Part shown: piece after piece, positions 49,540 to 61,162 of the stretch
Layout of the letters: every line of letters starts with the position of its first letter
Numbering within the stretch: position 1 is the first letter of the stretch
Assembly (NCBI GenBank): GCA_001600095.1
Contig: BCIX01000001.1
Location: 2,294,001-2,358,000, forward strand
DNA length: 64,000 nt
Origin: Bullera alba
Lineage: Eukaryota > Basidiomycota > Tremellomycetes > Tremellales > Bulleraceae
Direction of reading: 5' to 3'
Notes under the pieces: model-generated
Told to the model about the DNA's origin: nothing
The model's input: the letters and a program-made list of their open reading frames with translations, nothing else
Databases searched by the model: none
Position numbers and translations under genes: made by a program

Positions 49540-51576
49540 TCAATCCAGGTCCTCCATCACCCTGGCCATCGCCCACTGAACCGCCTCGGTACTGAACAGT
49601 GGAGTCTCCCCCGTCAATGTCCTAGATATGCTGATCGGGACTCTCACAATCTTGATGCCGAGCGACTAGAGCACGATCAGCGTTCTATCTCAAGCCCGCT
49701 CAGTGTGTGATCTCACCTCGATTGGAGTCGGATCCAGCTGAACCCTAGCGCCCTCGAGGTATGCGATATGAGTTACAAGCTTTCTCGGCTCCCAGACTGC
49801 GGTTTGGCCGAAGGCAGTATTGCGTATGCTGGTCGGTCGGTCATAGTGCCGAAGGCAACCGATGATCGAGTTGACATACTCGGATGCCGTGTATCCAGGA
49901 GTCTCCCGGTCATTCATCGAGTTCACTATTGTGCTAATTCAGCTCAAGTCGTCGTCAAACGCGGTCGACTCACTGAGAAGGACTTTCGCTCGCAGCGATT
50001 CTGAAGTTGCTATTGATGTCGCCAGCCCTCTCATGGCGAGGCATGGTGCTATACTAGTCCACAAGGAGCCACATGAGTAGACCAAGACGTCGCGCTTGGA
50101 GAGGGCGTTGAGGAATTCTTGGTTGGGTTCTGGAAAGATTTCCTACGAATTTATCAGCTCTTCTGGATCCCTAACCATAACGAACTGGTGTCTTACCTGG
50201 CCGTATAGATTGATGTAGAAGATACGCTCGATCCTCGCCTCCAACGGTATCTCCCCTTCTCCCTTGCGGTAACCTAGATTACCGCCAGACCATTCCTCTT
50301 CCCCTTCTTCAACGATCGTGGTAGCGGTTTGTAGACGGTAGCTCAGATCGGCAGTATCGAAAGTCCTTGAGTCACGACGCGAGGGAGTCTTCAGGCCGTT
50401 GACTGTGTCGCCAGCCGGTGGGTATGCGTGTTGTCGATTAGGTATGGGCGTTATCAGTGGCGTGTTGGGAGATGAGACCATGGGAGTTGGAGGCGGCGTC
50501 GGGTGTGATATCGTACATTGTCCCACGAGTGTAGTTGCATTGGCCTGAGGATTGGTCAGCTATGCGTAAGACAGTGGATCTAAGCCACGCACAAGTTGAG
50601 CTGCGATTGTGATGGTTTCTGCTCAGATGTCAGTTGGAAATCAATGATGTATCATGTAATCCAGCTTACGATTTGTGTTGATGACTGGAATGACTTGGAC
50701 ACCTGTCTGGGAGAGCCAGTCAGCGAAATCATTAGGACATCAGACAAGCACCCAGACTCACATCGACCCCGGCAACAGATTTGAACAGGAAGATGGAGCT
50801 TGGCAGACTGCCGAACAGATCTCTGGCACCGGTCAAGAATCCGTTTCCCAGAGAGAAATTTCGGAACGAGAATCGCTTGTGGGCCCTGCGCAAGCACAGT
50901 GTTTGGAAATGGACCAAGAACGCTACGTCATCATCAGCTGGGGCTCAAACGCGATAGTGAAGAGATGGAAGGCGCTTGTCTTCAGTGGAAGGCCACTTAC
51001 CCCGGATGCATTCCTTCTTGTCCTCTCCAATGCCTTCCCAGAGCTTACTTCGGCCTTCGACAATCTCCATCCATATCTCCCTGACAACCTTTTCCGCCGC
51101 TTCAGCGGGGAAGCGGTATGCCATGAGGTTGTAGATGGCTTGTCGCTCCTTGTCCTCGCCTGTCAGGTTGACCTGGGGCAAGGGGATGAGGCGGATCAGT
51201 CTGGAGCCTAAAGGTCTGGTCAGCAACGCAAAAGGCGTTACGAGTAGCGATGGCTGGGATGTATTTTGATTCACTCACGTATATCCCCGATTGAAGGCCC
51301 GCCAAAACATCTGAGGATTTCAGAGGATGAACCACCATCGTCAGAGACTGGCAGAACAAAAGCCGGTGAAGCACCAAAAGCTCCAGCAATGGAGTTTGCA
51401 CCTGTACCCCCAGATATCACCAAATAGTTGAGGGTGCTCGGATCGATGGCGGGCGGGTTGCCGTTGGCTACTTTGGTCTTGGGCGGCGGGAAGTGAGGGA
51501 AGTGACGAGGAGCATTCGAAGGGGTTTCGGCCTTTGGCTCCTCGTCCGTGGGGTGATCATCGGTATCAGGTGTCAT
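49540..51576 (-). CDS. CofD/UPF0052-family protein
   Basis: About 550 residues. The nucleotide-binding front has YLVISGGTGANSIAGAFG, VLPVSDDGGSSSEILR, then FGGPSIGDIR joined by an intron to SRLIRLI, the signature of the CofD-like superfamily. Later blocks are KRFSFRNFSLGNGFLTGAR, VQVIPVINTNQTITIAAQL, RIERIFYINLYGQ, DVLVYSCGSLWTSIAPCLA and the tail EAVQWAMARVMEDLD. Known: bacterial/archaeal CofD is the phosphoenol(lacto)yl transferase of coenzyme F420 synthesis, and YvcK members control cell-wall metabolism. The fungal members (yeast YNL011C) have no established function. A Pro/Thr-rich insertion sits in the middle (SHPTPPPTPMVSSPNTP). The open frame begins with a TTG three codons earlier; the first ATG is at 51576. 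About seven introns. Confidence 0.88.
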
Positions 51577-52454
51577 ATTGGACAATTATTGAGGGGAAAG
51601 GAGACGGACATGATAATCCTCTTGGGGGGTTCGACTTATCTACGACTCTTTTGGGAAGTCTGACGTGACCCTTCGCGGAGTGGCATTCATGCACTCCAAG
51701 TCTGAAGATAAGCTGTGACGCGTCAGAGGTCGCCGTCTTCCGTCACCGATCAAAGGAGTGACCAGAGGGTGAGCCCATACAGTGGGGGATGGCGTCCAAG
51801 GATGTCGCGATGACGAGTGGGGACTTGGATGTCTGGAGCGGATTGGAAGCTCAAATTGAGGTTGTATCCAGGCAGTGTTGAAGTGCAATCGGAATGCGAA
51901 GACGTTCTGCGGCTGCGTGAAGGGAAGTGGAGCGATGATATCATACAATTATCATTGTCCCGACGGCAGTGTAGGGGTGAGATGTGTTCCAGTCGTCGTG
52001 ATAGAGACCGGCCGCAGTACACATCGCCAAGCTGTTGAGGTGTAGTAATAGAGTATCGTGCTGTATCGTCCTGTTGTTGTCCTGTTGGCAGCTGGCAGCA
52101 TCTGGCAGCACCGCCGGCCGGAGAAAGCGGAGCCGGAGTAGGATGAGCACTCCGTCAGACCGAACCACGCGCGCGATCGGTCGTGTGCGATCCGCGCGAC
52201 GCGGTCGCAAAATCAACCTGTACGTAATCACGGAATCAAATAACCGCTCATCATGAGCGACATGATCGTCGCATCGTCTCACCTCTCTGAGCCCTCCTCC
52301 TCGGTACATCCTTCAGTCAGTCTCTGTCTTGCCGATATCCAATCGAAGGCGGACAAACGGTCTGCGGAGACACTATAGCTACGGTCACGGAGGAAACCAA
52401 GCGGCTCGAAGATATCGCTACTGATCATCCTGAACCAAACTCTGTTGACCCAAA
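51577..52454. promoter_or_regulatory. Divergent intergenic region of the CofD-like and BAR-SH3 genes
   Basis: About 880 bases between head-to-head genes. A short duplication CTGGCAGCA occurs near 52089-52110 and a GC-rich block with CGCGCG lies near 52168-52200. No coding signal or RNA gene recognised. Confidence 0.5.
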
Positions 52455-55048
52455 ATGCAACGTAAAGCGCTGAAACAGGTCAGTGCTCCTGGTTGCCGGT
52501 AATTGTGGATACCCATTCTGACCCATTTGCATTCTCAGCTTGGAAAGGTCACACAGTGGACGAATGAGAAGGTAAGTGCCAAGCAATTGGATTGCTTAAT
52601 GTCATGCACCATGGTAGCTTCGAGCTAATTGCAACCACAGGTCTTCTCCAGCGAGAAAACGCAGTTGTCTGGCGAGTTCACCGAGTTTGAGAAGGACATC
52701 GATGTCAGGAGGATCGGTATCGAGCGGTGGGTCTAGTCAAGCTAGCGCAGTACCGCGGCTCAATTGTCGCGCCTTCTCTTGCCCGCAACCCGCTGAACTT
52801 GTCAATTACCTAGGCTCCATGCCACATCACTTCCTTTCTTCCAGCAAATCACCAAAGTGAAGCCCACGGGCGACCCCTTTCCGCCTTCCGGCTCGGCGAA
52901 GGACAAGGTGCTCCACACCGAGGCGTTGGGACTTGTGATGATAGACTACGGGAGCGAGGTCAAGGGAACGTATGGAGACGGTCTATGTAAATATGGACGT
53001 GCGAGGTGTAAACTGGCAGTTGTGAGTGGGCCAAGTAGTCTTGACGTGCTTTCTAACATTCTTGTAGGCGCAAGATGAGTTTGGAAGCAGGTTGAGCGAA
53101 AACTACATCGCTGGCATGGGTGAGTGTACTTGAATTTTGACGAGCATCCAGCTGATAGCGTGTAGAAAATGCACTAGCCACTGTGAATGAGTACAAGACT
53201 TTCCGCAAAAAGCTCGACTCGAGACGGTTCGTAAACCTATCATCTGTTCCAAAGTGGCGCTCCATGACTGACAATCAATGTCAGGTTGGCGCTAGACTCA
53301 GCCATTACCCGCTTGCAGAGCACGAAGAAGGACACCACCGCCTTGGAACGGGAGGTCGAGAATGCTAAAGAGAGATTGTGAGCACCTGCCGTCCGTCCGC
53401 CCGGAGGCCGTTGACTGACGGCATAATCTCACAGCGAGGAGATCGAGGAGGAAACACACGCTCGCATGGTCTCGATACAGGAACAGGAGGAGCAGCAATG
53501 GGCGGAGCTTTCGGATTTGCTGGAAGCGGAGCTGGACTATTTCACCCAATGTAAAGCCATCTTGGAGGATCTGAGAGATCAGTGGCCGACGGGGTGAGCT
53601 CTTTTGCTCCCTACTGATGCCTTATCCATCGCTAACCTAATGCTCATAGTGATGTTTCAGCGCCAAAGACTCGCCAAAGATCGAACACTGCGACCTCTGC
53701 GCGATCTCTGAACAAGCAAGCCACTACCCGCAATCTCCCCCGTTCGAACGTGGCTTCTGATGACGACGACGTGCCGACCCCGAACAGGTCTCGATCTCAT
53801 TCTACTGCATCTGCTCCAGGCAAGAGCAGCAAACGGTCTATGCTTCCATCTTTCGGCTCTTTTGGCAAGAAGAGCGCCATGGGTTTGACTGGTTCATCGA
53901 AGCGCAAGAGCTTTGGAGCCGGCAAAGACAGATACGAAGATGAGGTCAGACAGGAGCGTCGTGCGTTGCATTCCGAAGAAGACGACGACGACGGAGATAG
54001 CTACAGACGGGCACAGTCTCCCGCCAGCTTCGGCACGAACGGCAGGACGAGATCGCATACCGTCACGTCAACTTCGAGAATCAGTCTCGCCAGTGACACA
54101 TATGATGTGATCACGACATCAACACCACCACCAATGCGCCGCACACACACCACGCCTGTCCCAGCCACTGGTCGGATGGTGAAAGCCCTGTACGACTTCG
54201 CAGGTGCTGCTGCGGATGAGCTACAACTGAGAGCTGGAGACGTAGTAGAGGTCAAGAAGGAGGTCTCGGACGATTGGTACATCGGCGAGTGCAAAGGTCG
54301 ATCTGGTCTATTCCCCGCGACATACTGTGAGCCGTACGTGCCTACACCAACGACGGCCGTACCTCCTGCTCGGACCATGCTACCGACTTTTGGCGCCTCT
54401 CGCCCATCAGCTCCTGCTGCGCGAAGCCTTCCACCTCCTGTCCAAACAATCCCGATGCCCCGGTCATCATTCGACAATTACGGCGGGATTACTTCTGATT
54501 CCGAATTCGACTCGCACGGATACTCCGATGCGGAACACCAGGCGACGGCTTCCTTGTCTCGATCAGGAGAAGCCCCCGCGACGAGCGGGCCGTCATCTTA
54601 CAGGTCTCCTCCGACCGTGCCCGGTCCCAGCAGTATGAAAAAGGCCGCTCCACCACCTCCACCCCCGTCCAGACGATCTCAGAGCTCCAGTAATCTCCTG
54701 ACTGCCTCTTCCAACTTTTTGTCACCTCCCCAACCGGCTTTCGCGCGTCGCAAGCCGACTTTGGACAGCTCTCCCGAAGGATCGCCCTTTGCCGGAAGCG
54801 AGGAGGAGGAAGAAGACGATGAGATCTTCGGCGGAGGTGGAGGGACTCGTACGCCAAGCTCAACAGCGTCGCCTCCTGCAGCCAGACCAACGGGCTCGGG
54901 GCTGGCACATGGTCTGGGTGGTATGCACCTCGGGTCTAGCGGGACAACGAGCAGCGCGGCAGATTGTGGAGTTTGTGGATGTGCGGACTTCACGCAAAAT
55001 GTCTTCAAGCCGAAAGGATCCTGCTCGACCTGCTACCATCAGCACTAG
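52455..55048 (+). CDS. Endophilin-like BAR-SH3 protein with Cys/His-rich C-terminus
   Basis: About 700 residues. The N-BAR part starts like endophilin: MQRKALKQLGKVTQWTNEKV, then GEFTEFEKDIDVRRIGIERL. It continues with helices YKTFRKKLDSRRLALDSAI and KKDTTALEREVENAKERFEE and ends QCKAILEDLRDQWP near 53595. A basic, Ser-rich linker follows. One SH3 domain (54175-54340) has KALYDFAGAAADELQLRAGD, DDWYIGEC and GLFPATYCEPY. Then come Pro-rich runs, including seven consecutive prolines, and an acidic cluster. The last 27 residues form C-x2-C-x-C-x13-C-x2-C-x-H-x-H, a likely metal-binding end. Known: BAR-SH3 proteins bend membranes and recruit dynamin/synaptojanin or actin factors during endocytosis. 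About eight introns, mostly in the BAR part. Start at 52455. Confidence 0.88.
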
Positions 55049-55454
55049 TTTCGTCTGCAGTTCAGTCAGTTGTACGAGTCGCATCTTGAGGCATACACAT
55101 GCATACATGGTCATGAAGCGAATCACGAGGATACACACGTATTGGGGCGAGCAGAGTCGTCAAGGTCTCGCCAACAGCGCAAAGGGTGAGCTATCAGAGG
55201 TGCTAGAATACTTGGAGTTGTCTGGCGTGCCCGTTACGCTGTATGATAATTTCAATGCGAGTGGGACTTCTTGTGTCATATGGGCGGTCATTTCTGTATT
55301 ATTGCTGTCCGGAGGTGAGTCTCGAGGTTCTGTTGCGGCTTGTTTGACCGAAGGCTGAGATTCGGAGCCTGCTTGAGGTCTCAATAGAGTGGAGTTGAGC
55401 TGTGGCAAACTGAGCTGGCGGGACTAATCATCGAATCAAGAGGTTATTCTTGCT
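55049..55454. other. Convergent 3' region
   Basis: About 400 bases between the 3' ends of the BAR-SH3 gene and the unrecognised membrane-protein gene. Open frames entering it are shadows. Nothing else seen. Confidence 0.5.
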
Positions 55455-56839
55455 TTAGGTAGAATTTTTGCTTGGGACCATAGTGTTCGACGAGGAAGAA
55501 GGGCGGTACGGAGTCGGAGTGTCGTGTAGCCGGTTGGCGTGGTGGGCAAAGAACAATCTGTCGCGTCGTTCGCGGACCAAAGTGGGTGTTGGGCTTCTTG
55601 TAGGATGTCGCCGTGATTGCGGCGTCGCTTTCAGGGGGTCTTCTACCAGAGGGATGGATTTTTGATGAGGTGAAGGTGCAACTTGCGTCTTGATCCATTC
55701 TGCGGTCTGGCGGGATGCTAATTCTCTGCGGGCATTATTGTCTGAGGGCTCTCTCTTGATGCGATTGTGCGCGGCTTGGAAATGTCTCTTCACCACTCGA
55801 GGTCTCTTGATGAGTGGCAATGGTTCACGTGAGGGTTTTGGTCGAAGGTCAAAGATCGTTTGAGGCAGTGCGAGGTCAAGATTGCCTGAAAGGAAGAGCT
55901 AAGTCAGCCTCATGAAGGGTGAGAACACGTGACGTACTGCTTTCAAGGTTGTGATCCTCCTTGCCGGCCTCTGTTACTTCTAGTCCTTCCTCGCCTCCTT
56001 CACTTTCGACTTCCTCTCTAGAGCGCTTATGACTGACTTGCGCCTTCTCATACCTTGCAGGTCGAAGCGAGAGTGAATCTGGAATGGGTATGCTGGCTTG
56101 CTCTCCGAAGTACTCCATCGGGTTGACCCTAAATGGAGCCATAGCTACCTCCTCCTCTGCTTCAAAGCTCGCTACTATCCATTCCGCCGAGAACAGCACG
56201 ATTGAGGCCTGCGAGAGGTGGGGTATCATAGGGTCGTAAGGTGCATTGACGAGGTAGAGCGATACCGGCCAGAAGATTGGATCCGAGGTGTAGTCGTACT
56301 CGAGCTGCATTCCGGAAGCGGAATTAGAGATCCGAGGGGGCGGTGATGAAGTGTCGAGGCAGGTAGACGAGGTCGAATTTGGAGGAAGGCGTGGTGGTAG
56401 TAGGAATTGGGGCCTCTTGCTTGGATCAACTATCATTCCGCCGTATCGCCTGAAGATGGCGATGATGTGTGCAGGGACCGAGGGTGAGAAGTAAGTAGGA
56501 GGGACTTGGGAGAAGAGTCTTAAGATAGCAGGCTCGGAGGTATTCTTGAGCATCGCGGTCAGTGGAATTGTGGTTGTTGCCTGTTCTTGCAAGTGGTTAT
56601 GCTGGTCTGAGGTATTTTGGCGACTCGGGGGTCCAAGCCCAAGAGCGATATATGCTTGCCACGAAGCTGTGTACACAAGAGAGCCGAGTACGAGTGTGAG
56701 GAGGTTTGAGGTCGGTACCAATAGTTGCAGTCTCGAGATCTCGAGGAGGACGAGGAGAGAGAGAGCCTCTGAGTCTGAGTCCTTCTCAGACCCTTCGCCG
56801 CAAGCTTATTAGACCTGCGTAGACTCACCCTGACCCCAT
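55455..56839 (-). CDS. Unrecognised protein with an N-terminal membrane segment
   Basis: I do not recognise the family. My model has 411 residues: an 11-base coding exon (ATG at 56839), an intron 56828-56732, a long exon, an intron 55937-55886 and a last exon ending at 55455. Among the AG dinucleotides I checked between that donor and the TTG at 56721, only 56731 keeps the frame with the long exon, whose open frame otherwise begins at that TTG. Residues about 14-30 (LLTLVLGSLVYTASWQAYIAL) are hydrophobic and could anchor it. The middle has aromatic-rich stretches (DPIFWPVSLYLVNAPYDP, ASIVLFSAEWIVASFEAEEE) hinting at a folded core. The C-terminal third is basic and Arg/Pro-rich. Shares a 373-base divergent promoter with the ABCG gene. 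Confidence 0.6.
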
Positions 56840-57212
56840 TACGACAGCCGATTAGCTTCCCCGTGGAGTCACTACAAAAATATCCTAATCCGCCTCCGTG
56901 CCTGTCTCAGAGTCCTAGATCGCGATAAGATCGCCTGTTTGCCTCCGATTTGCCCATGTTTGGAACTGCGGGAACGGGATTACGGGAAGCTCGGTCGACA
57001 GTAGGTGTAGCTGGAGTTCGACCATCACCTCGTACGAGTACTCACCTGGGACACGGCAGCATATAATCATCAATCAGGTGCTGGATCCTGCTGTCCTCGA
57101 ATAGTGTCGGGCTCACCGAATCGTCGTCCGTCCTTGGACTCGACCTGGTTTTGGATAACACTTATACATCACAAAGGGACCTTGTTCATCGACGACAGGT
57201 GTTCATCTCGCG
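56840..57212. promoter_or_regulatory. Divergent promoter of the unknown gene and the ABCG transporter
   Basis: 373 bases. TATAAT at 57062-57067 lies about 150 bases before the ABCG ATG and could be a TATA element. An A-rich run, CAAAAATATCC, lies near 56875-56885. Confidence 0.4.
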
Positions 57213-60200
57213 ATGCGGCACTCAACGAAGATCATCAGCCTGTTGGCTTTCATAACAATATACGTCTCGGCCCAGACTTGCTCGCAGTATGGTAGCGCTT
57301 CCGACTCGACATGTTTATGTCCACCTGGATTCAACCCCTCGTCGGGCTCGACCGATTGTACTCTTCCCGTTTGCGGAGGAAGCTTGTATCAGCCGGGACC
57401 AGCGGCACCAGGAGGAACAGGCGGCTTTGGAAACGTGACTCTAGACTCGACATGTGGATGTTCCTCAGGATGGGCCGGACCAGGATGTACCGTTTGCAAT
57501 TCGGCTTCAGCCTGTACCAACTCGCTCACTCGGTTCCTCAACTCGTCAAACTCGCTGTCGACCGGTCTCAACAATACCATGACTTGTTCCAACATACCTA
57601 CTGCCTTTGCCTCGTCGGAAATGTCGTGTAATGTCGTCACTCCTCTTCTGCAATCCCTTTTCCCGCTTCGATCGACTTTGACCATCACGAGGACGCTCAA
57701 CGCTAGTCTATCGCCAGGCGGATCAAATGCCTTGACTTCCTCCCGCCTGGTGGGCGGTGATGGTGTCGTGTATGCTCAACTGTGGTACGAAGGCGTAGAG
57801 CAATTCTACTGCAGGGCCGGGAGCTGTACGCAGACGGTCGCTTCCAGTGGAGGCGGTAGTGTGAACGGATCGACATGGGTCTGCCCGGATCTAGCCTGTA
57901 CTTGCAGGCCAAACACCGACTTTTGCGGAAGGACACCAGCTGTGAGTAAAGTGATGGCATCGCTCATACAGACAATCGAGAGGTTCACTGATCATTATTG
58001 CCCCGCAGACCAACCTCACTGGGGCGATCAACGTGCTTCAAGGCCCGCTCACGATCGACTGCTCTGGAACAGACATCGGAACATGTGGTTTCAACTCTCC
58101 CTTCCTGCAAAATCTCTTCGGAGCCAGTGGAATCCAATTGTCCAGCTGCCAATTTGGCGAATGCGTTCAACAATACCTGGTGGACCAAGCACTCGGCATC
58201 ACCACGGCATCGGGCAGCAACGATTCTGGACTTAGCGGTGGAGTCATTGCTGGTCTGGCAGTTGTTGGCGTTCTACTCTTAGCCGTCATCGTCATGATTA
58301 TCTGGTCCTTCATCACTCAGCGAAAGGCTCGAAGAAACATGATCACCGATGGCACTCTACCGAAATCAGGAGGAGTGGGAATCAAGTGGACAGGCGTGAC
58401 CTATGAAGTCAAGACCGCCAGGCATACCTGGACCAGGGTCGTAGCATGGGCGAAAGGATCAGGAGGCGTTTCGAAAGCTACATCTACCGAAGGTGGTGAT
58501 CATCTTGGAGTTGGTGGAGGCAAGATCGTGCTGAGGGATTCATGTGGATCCATCCCTGCAGGAGGGTTTTGTTGTATTCTAGGACCCAGTGGAGCTGGAA
58601 AATCGACTTTGGTGGACGTTCTGGCAGGGAAACGGAAAGCCGGGCGGGTCGAGGGCAATGTGGCTTTCAACAAGGCTGATGGTCCCGGGAAGATCAAGAT
58701 TGGCTACGTTGACCAGGTGAGCTTTGCCTTTACCATGATCATTGTCGACGATGTCGTGACTGACACCTCCTCTTAGTCTGACATCCTAGCGCCCACTTCA
58801 ACCGTCCTCGAGACGCTGGTTTTCGCTGCCAAGTTGAGACTACCGGAATCTGTGCCGATCCACCTGAAGGAAGAGCGAGCGCAGGAGGTGATCCGTCAGT
58901 TGAATCTGGAACACGTCGCCAACACCCGAGTTGGGTCCAGCGAACACCGAGGAATCTCAGGCGGAGAGATGCGGCGGGTGTCCATTGGTGTTGAGCTCGT
59001 TGCAGCTCCCGACGTTCTGGTTCTTGATGAACCGACTTCTGGACTCGACTCAGTCTCGGCCTCCCGACTTATCAAGCTTCTCAAGGATTTGACCCAAGGC
59101 GACAGCAGGACAACGATCGTTGCGTCTATCCACCAACCCTCCTCCGCGCTGTATCACGCTTTCGACCAGGTCCTCCTCCTCTCTGCCGGCAGACAGCTTT
59201 ACTTTGGACCTGGAGGAACAGCTCCAGTCGAGCACTTCGACAAACAGGGCAGACCTTGTCCTACGGGCTATAACATCGCCGATCATCTTTTGGAAATCGC
59301 TAGTGCACCCACCGATGGCCTACCGACTGGTTCAAATGCCATGGGAACTCATAGCCAAGCTACAAGCACCAGCGATAGATCTAGCCGCTCGAGCGATGTA
59401 ATCGAAGCTCACACCAAGTCTGACCTCGAGCGTCATCATACTGCCGATCAGAGCGATACGCCTTTCGCCGAGAAAGGAATCGGGTCCACCTCATATCCTC
59501 CCCAGACACTGCTCAAGGACGAATCGACCAACGGCAATGGCTTTACGGCGAGATCGACTCAATCTGGCTCTCAAGCCACTGGCGGCTCGAAATGGTGGCC
59601 AAGCTCAAATTGCTCGACCACATTCCTGACCCAGCTCGAGGTGCTAAGCGGTCGAGAATGGCGCAATCTGAAGAGGTATGCATCGTGTCCGGTAGAGATG
59701 AGCGACGCTGACTCTCGCCCGGCACTAGGGACAAAACTTTGCTCGTCGCTCATATCTTCTTCGCATGCTTACTAGGAGGTAAGCGGCAGTTTAACCATCC
59801 CGAAGGCAAGTACCCGTTCTGATGATTCCAGTGTTCGCCGGAGGACTCTACTACAAGGTCTCATTGACTATCGCCGGCTTCCAGAATCGGGTTGGAAGCA
59901 TGTTCTTCCTCGGAACTCTCATCGCATTCTCCTCGCTCAGGTAGATTTAGCGATACGCCTTGACGGCAGTGTGCTGACTGGAACAGTGCTTTGCACAACT
60001 TGAACGAAGTTCGAGGTCTCTTCCTGCGTGAACGAGCTGGCTCGGTGTACTCGTGAGTATGAGGCCACGAGGCCACGAGTCATGGCAAAAACTCATCATT
60101 GCTCAGGCCCCAAGCTTGGTTGTTGTCACGAGTCCTCTTCGACGTGGTACCTCTTAGACTGATCCCCACTATTCTTGTAGGGTAAGTTAGTCATTTCTTT

Positions 60201-60984
60201 TGAATGTGTAAGGGATTGAAGCTTACCTTCCTCAGAATCATCGTATATTTCAGTACGCATACCGCCGAGCAGCGAGGACCTTGACTCACGTCTTACAGTG
60301 GTTGGCCTGGCCAGAGAAGCCGATCGATTCTTCAAGTTTCTACTTATTCTGGTGGAGTACTCTCTGGGTATGACTCTATATGTGAGCTCACAACGCCTGC
60401 CTAAATAAACATCAAAGCTGACTCAGCTAGAACTTCTTCCTTGCTGCTCTTGTGAGGAACGGCGGAGTTGCAATCCTGCTCTCGTCACTGTGGAACTTGT
60501 TCCTGATGACTTATGCCGGGTAAGAGCCACTCGGACCAAAGATGACTGTGAAGTGTGGAACTGACAGGGTGTTAGGTTTTTCGTCAACATCGGAAACATA
60601 CCACCAGTGTTGCGATGGCTGCGGTACTTCTCGACTCTGGGCTACGCACTGGAAGCGATGTCTGTCAACGAAGTTGGATCCGGTCTTCAAATCATCGTGA
60701 GTCAAGCGCCATCAACCCTTTCCGGACGGTACACTGAACAACCGTCTATAGGACACCCTCGGAGGAGTACCGATCGAAATCAACGCAGCGATCATCATGG
60801 ACACTCTCTTCGGATTTGATCTCGGCAATTACTACAGGTGAGTCAAATCTCCTCCCATCGGGACTTGATGAAAGCTGATCACATGGTCGGCCGCAGGGAC
60901 GTTCTCGTCTTGTTCGCATTCATCGCTGGTTTCGCAATCTTACTCGTCGGCACGGTGGTGTACGTCCTGCGAGAGAGGCGGTAG
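57213..60984 (+). CDS. ABCG-family transporter, Adp1-like, with EGF-like ectodomain
   Basis: About 1,050 residues. A signal peptide (IISLLAFITIYVSAQ) leads into a Cys-rich ectodomain of about 330 residues with EGF-like spacings (CLCPPGFNP, CGCSSGWAGPGCTVC) and several N-glycosylation sequons. A first membrane helix is GGVIAGLAVVGVLLLAVIVM. The nucleotide-binding domain has Walker A GPSGAGKST, signature ISGGEMRRVSIG, Walker B VLVLDEPTSGLDS and the switch ASIHQPSS. A disordered linker precedes the C-terminal membrane domain (LLGVFAGGLYYKVSL, RVLFDVVPLRLIPT, IIVYFMVGL, GFFVNIGNIPPVLRWLRYFS), ending VVYVLRERR. Domain order NBD-TMD with an extracellular N-terminus matches yeast Adp1. Substrate unknown. 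About ten introns; stop TAG at 60982-60984. Convergent with FES1 at 178 bases. Confidence 0.9.
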
Positions 60985-61162
60985 TACTGGAGCGAGTCAG
61001 ATCACGCGTCGCTTCCAGAAACCTGCGCCAGCCGGTCCCAGGTTCTCGCTTTTTGAATCTCTACAGTACGTATGGTACCCCTATAGTCTTTCTCTGGGTT
61101 GTAAGGCGTAGCTTCTCGTTTTAGTGTGAATATCTTCCTTTGCATATGCATGCACCTAATCA

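Noticed and set aside
51577..51585. TTG start extending the CofD-like protein by three codons
   Set aside because: A normal ATG follows at 51576, and eukaryotic TTG initiation is unlikely.
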